Assembly (NCBI GenBank): GCA_038502055.1 | Contig: JAXRKN010000042.1 | Span: 4,386,001 to 4,450,000 of the forward strand | Source: Tanytarsus gracilentus | Taxonomy: Eukaryota; Arthropoda; Insecta; Diptera; Chironomidae | Length of the DNA stretch: 64,000 nt | Direction of reading: 5' to 3' | Part shown: positions 61,274-64,000 of the stretch, piece after piece | Layout: every line of letters begins with the position of its first letter | Position numbering within the stretch: the stretch's first letter is position 1 | Made by a program: the position numbers and the translations under genes | The notes under the pieces: model-generated | What the model was told of the DNA's origin: nothing | Databases searched by the model: none | The model's input: only the letters and a program-made list of their open reading frames with translations

Positions 61274-62342
61274 TTACTTTTCGTAATCAGAAAACTTTTT
61301 TAGAGTCTCCTCAACAACTTGATTTATCGTGTTTAATACTAAAATTTTTATATCCTTCTCTTGCTGTTGAGACGATGATGAGTAGGGGAAAACTTTCATT
61401 ATTGGAACAGTAGATTGTAAATCTTCAGATTGTGACACTTCCAAGGATATTAGACCAGGATCCGATCTTTTTCTTCCAAAACCACCATAACAGGAATGAC
61501 CGAAGCTATAGTGTATGAAATAGTTTTTAATTATATATTTGAATTCTAACAAAAATTAATATAAAATTCTTTAAAGCATGCATTTTTTTACTTAAATACT
61601 GGTACTTAAATGAAGACTCATATCAATCATTTCCATTTATTGAATTTCCAAACTCTTGGTATGGAACAAAAAAACACATGATGTAGATATATTGACTTTT
61701 AGCTCTCAAAGAATTGTAATAAGCATAAAAGAATGAAAAATATTTTTAAAGGAATCTTTATAAAAATATTCAGGACAAGAAGATTTTTTTAAAAGATTAT
61801 ATTCAAATATCTTTAAGATTCTTCTTTGGTTAGTAAATAAGTGAAGTTTTTTAAAATAAATAAAAATGTCGTATGAAAGTAACTAAATTAAACTTACCTC
61901 GCGCATCCCACTCCTTAAGGTTCATAAATTTTAAGGAAAAAAATTATTGAATTCACATGAAAAAATATAAAAAAGAACATCTAATAGGATAAACTTTTCC
62001 ACTGCTTCAAATAAGGACTTCATAAATTAGTTGACATTTATAAATAAAGGAAATTGACGCATATGGGAGGTTTTTATAAGTTATAAGTTATAACAAACAA
62101 GTCCATTTATGATAATTTTATGTTCTTTCTATTGGTCATTAAATGAAATTGTTTTGTTCAGTTCTCACTTTCGGTTCATGTCCTTATTACGAAGCAGCGA
62201 AGAAGAAAGCTTTATAATAATGACTTGGAAATTTTGATCGTATATTCTTTTCCTCGTTGTATCTCTTACTCTTGCTTTCGCTTGTCGTTATAGACATGAT
62301 GATAGCGAGTGAAAAGATAATTATAAATTTAAGTTGGCTCAT
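61274..62342 (-). CDS. CCHamide-like neuropeptide precursor with Phe-amide end
   Basis: Three exons: 62342-62270 (73 bases), 61913-61898 (16 bases) and 61505-61274 (232 bases), total 321 bases, 106 residues. A signal peptide (MSQLKFIIIFSLAIIMSITT) is followed by SESKR, then the peptide VGCASFGHSCYGGF, then G-RKR for amidation and cleavage, and an acidic tail. CCHamides (for example fly CCHamide-2, GCQAYGHVCYGGH-amide) are disulphide-bridged brain/gut peptides acting on bombesin-like GPCRs; spacing C-x(6)-C and YGH/FGH fit. Unlike them, the residue before Gly is Phe. The micro-exon has a good donor (GAG|GTAAGT) and restores both the KR site and the first Cys; without it the frame meets a stop. 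It is probably CCHamide-2-like, but orthology is inferred. Confidence 0.8.
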
Positions 62343-63846
62343 GTTTCCTGATGTATCCTGGTAGTGAAATAATTTAGAGATATATCTGAGAATGCAGACA
62401 GATAAAATAATAAAATTAATGTTCTTGGAATTTATCTCAGTAATTTAAAGAAGAACAATTTTGAGAAGTTAATTTTATGTTTCTTTTTTAATTCTCCATT
62501 TCTACATCAAAACTTATATATTTTTTTAAATAAAAGTTTTCACTAAAAACTTTAGTACACCTTAACGATTTTTTGTTGTATATGTGGTTTCACTTTCACT
62601 AGATTAAAACTTTTTATTTATTTGAAAATGATTTAGATTTTTTACCAAGATTTAGCAACAATGTGAGCTCATGCTTATTGAAAAATGATGATTTTCCCTC
62701 CTTAACCACTCCATTTATATAGATCCACAGATCGTGGAAAATATAGAAGAAACGCAGGAAGGTAAAAAAATTCTACTCAATGAAGGTGGAAGCATTTCAA
62801 ATGTGTTGTTCTCATGGAAATTTTCTCTCTCTCTCTCTCTCTCATTTTTGCTCTTATGTACATTTTACCTCTCTCACTCTCGAAATTTTTCTGTGATGTT
62901 ATAAACACTTCAACTTCAATAATAGAGATAACAATGCGATCGTAAGGATAATAAATTGATTTTTGGGAGCACATGATGGGGAAAACATAGAAGGTGCTAC
63001 TTTTTGGAAATACAAGGGTTGTAAAAATAAAAAAGTTTCTTGTTTAAAAAATTATTTTAAACAATTTTGTACCAAGAATTGAAAATACCATTTCTGTTTT
63101 TTAAATATTAGCAGAGATGAACAATTACTTAATTTGTAATGCAATGTAATTTTTAGTCGATTACAATTTAATTGCACATCTCTGAATATTAAATAATATT
63201 TTTCAAATATATTTGCCTTCGACGCTTACTTTCACTTTTCAATCAAATCTTCCAAAAATTTATGAATAGAATATTCCTCACCCCGCAATCATATGTATGG
63301 GTTTTTTGACACCTTTCTTATTTTGGTTGCTAATCAGCAAAACACTTGAAAATATTAATAAATCATAAGTTTAGCTCCACTTCACTAAAACTCAATCAAT
63401 TGCAAATGAACGCACATTGGTTAATTCTAAAAATATGTTTTCAAATCAAACACAAAGTTTATATGACTAGATAATGGAGGAAATTTCAATACCGTTTGCT
63501 GAAAGTTTTGTTTGGAACTATTGTATTATTAATTTCACTTTCAAAAAAATAAACAATTTTTAGAATTAAGATGTGAAGAAATTTATTAAAACTTTTTTTC
63601 TCACAAATTACAGTTAACGACTCAGAGTAATTTTAATTGTTTTTAAGCACTCAAAATGAAATTCAAATCTAAAATTTCTCACAGAATAAGAAGAAAGAAA
63701 TAAAATTGTGCAACATGAAGAAGAGAAGACCCGTAGAGCATTATGAGATTCTAATACTTTCACTTTTTCATTTAAAATTTTAAAAATAATGAATAAGTTT
63801 TTAAGGTTTTACTTCCACCACAATGAGGGTGCGGAATTTTGCAGCC
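62343..63846. other. Upstream region of the neuropeptide gene
   Basis: The neuropeptide promoter should lie just right of 62342. It contains a CT microsatellite (62824-62843) and AT-rich sequence. The right part probably contains the 3' UTR of the gene entering from the right edge. No coding exon recognised. Confidence 0.5.
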
Positions 63847-63971
63847 TTAAAAGAATCGAAGACCTATGAAAATTGCCATTATTATTGCAATGATACCACT
63901 GGTCAAGTTTGAAGCACCTGAACCTCGGCAAACAGCAGGCATTGGTTTAGGAAGTTGATTACAAACAGTGC
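63847..63971 (-). CDS. Last exon of a putative GPI-anchored Ly6-like protein, partial
   Basis: An open exon with acceptor TTTTCAAG at 63972-63979 encodes, after two bases of a split codon, TVCNQLPKPMPAVCRGSG, then a Ser/Asn-rich spacer, a hydrophobic stretch GIIAIIMAIFIG and LRFF before TAA. A terminal Cys-Asn followed by a small-residue site and a C-terminal hydrophobic tail is the pattern of Ly6/uPAR (quiver-like) GPI-anchored proteins in insects. The rest of the gene lies beyond the window. The assignment rests on this short piece only. Confidence 0.45.
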
Positions 63972-64000
63972 CTTGAAAATCGGTGAGTACACTTTTTTGG

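Overview
This is eukaryotic DNA from an insect, most likely a lower (nematoceran) dipteran and plausibly a non-biting midge. It is AT-rich, with introns mostly of 50-100 bases bounded by GT-AG. It carries an insect 7-transmembrane odorant receptor, dipteran-like SERCA, cabeza, mummy and Ets96B orthologues, and a CCHamide-type neuropeptide gene. Its 120-bp tandem repeat has a ClaI core (ATCGAT), which recalls the Cla elements described from Chironomus; that parallel is from memory and is not proof of genus. Exon models were built by hand from reading frame, splice sites and family knowledge. Every complete multi-exon model closes in frame (total length divisible by three).

Layout: (1) 0.3-7.8 kb: TRMT10C (-) and, divergently, the CCR4-type deadenylase twin/CNOT6 (+). 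A 3.6-kb twin intron holds a composite repeat with 120-bp arrays and a nested unknown single-exon ORF. (2) 8.7-10.4 kb: a repeat-rich mobile element. (3) 11.1-16.4 kb (-): Ddi1, mRpL37 and mRpL20. (4) 16.8-19.9 kb (+): PSMD5 and cabeza. (5) 21.1-29.1 kb (-): Ets96B (PEA3-type ETS factor) and the ARIP4/RAD54L2 Snf2 helicase. (6) 29.9-33.3 kb (+): ORP8/ORP5-type lipid-transfer protein, then a dead hAT transposase fragment and TMEM199/Vma12 (-). (7) 37.1-40.1 kb (+): mummy/UAP1 and Elongin B. (8) 45.6-51.5 kb (+): SERCA, with 5.4 kb of non-coding DNA upstream and 4.5 kb downstream. (9) 56.0-60.5 kb: an odorant receptor (+) and WDR36/Utp21 (-), converging with only 46 bases between stop codons. 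(10) 61.3-62.3 kb (-): a CCHamide-like neuropeptide precursor split by a 16-base micro-exon. (11) Right edge: last exon of a putative GPI-anchored Ly6-like protein (-).

Most genes are unrelated housekeeping genes (mitochondrial RNA processing and translation, mRNA decay, proteasome, ribosome biogenesis, membrane lipid, calcium and proton handling, chitin/glycan precursor), so the neighbourhood does not form one pathway. Two things stand out. First, an apparently non-autonomous family of interspersed elements has hairpin ends with compensatory changes and carries 120-bp and 17-bp tandem repeats; at least nine copies or fragments lie in introns, promoters and spacers. Second, the neuropeptide precursor looks like a CCHamide but has Phe where the family has His before the amidation Gly.
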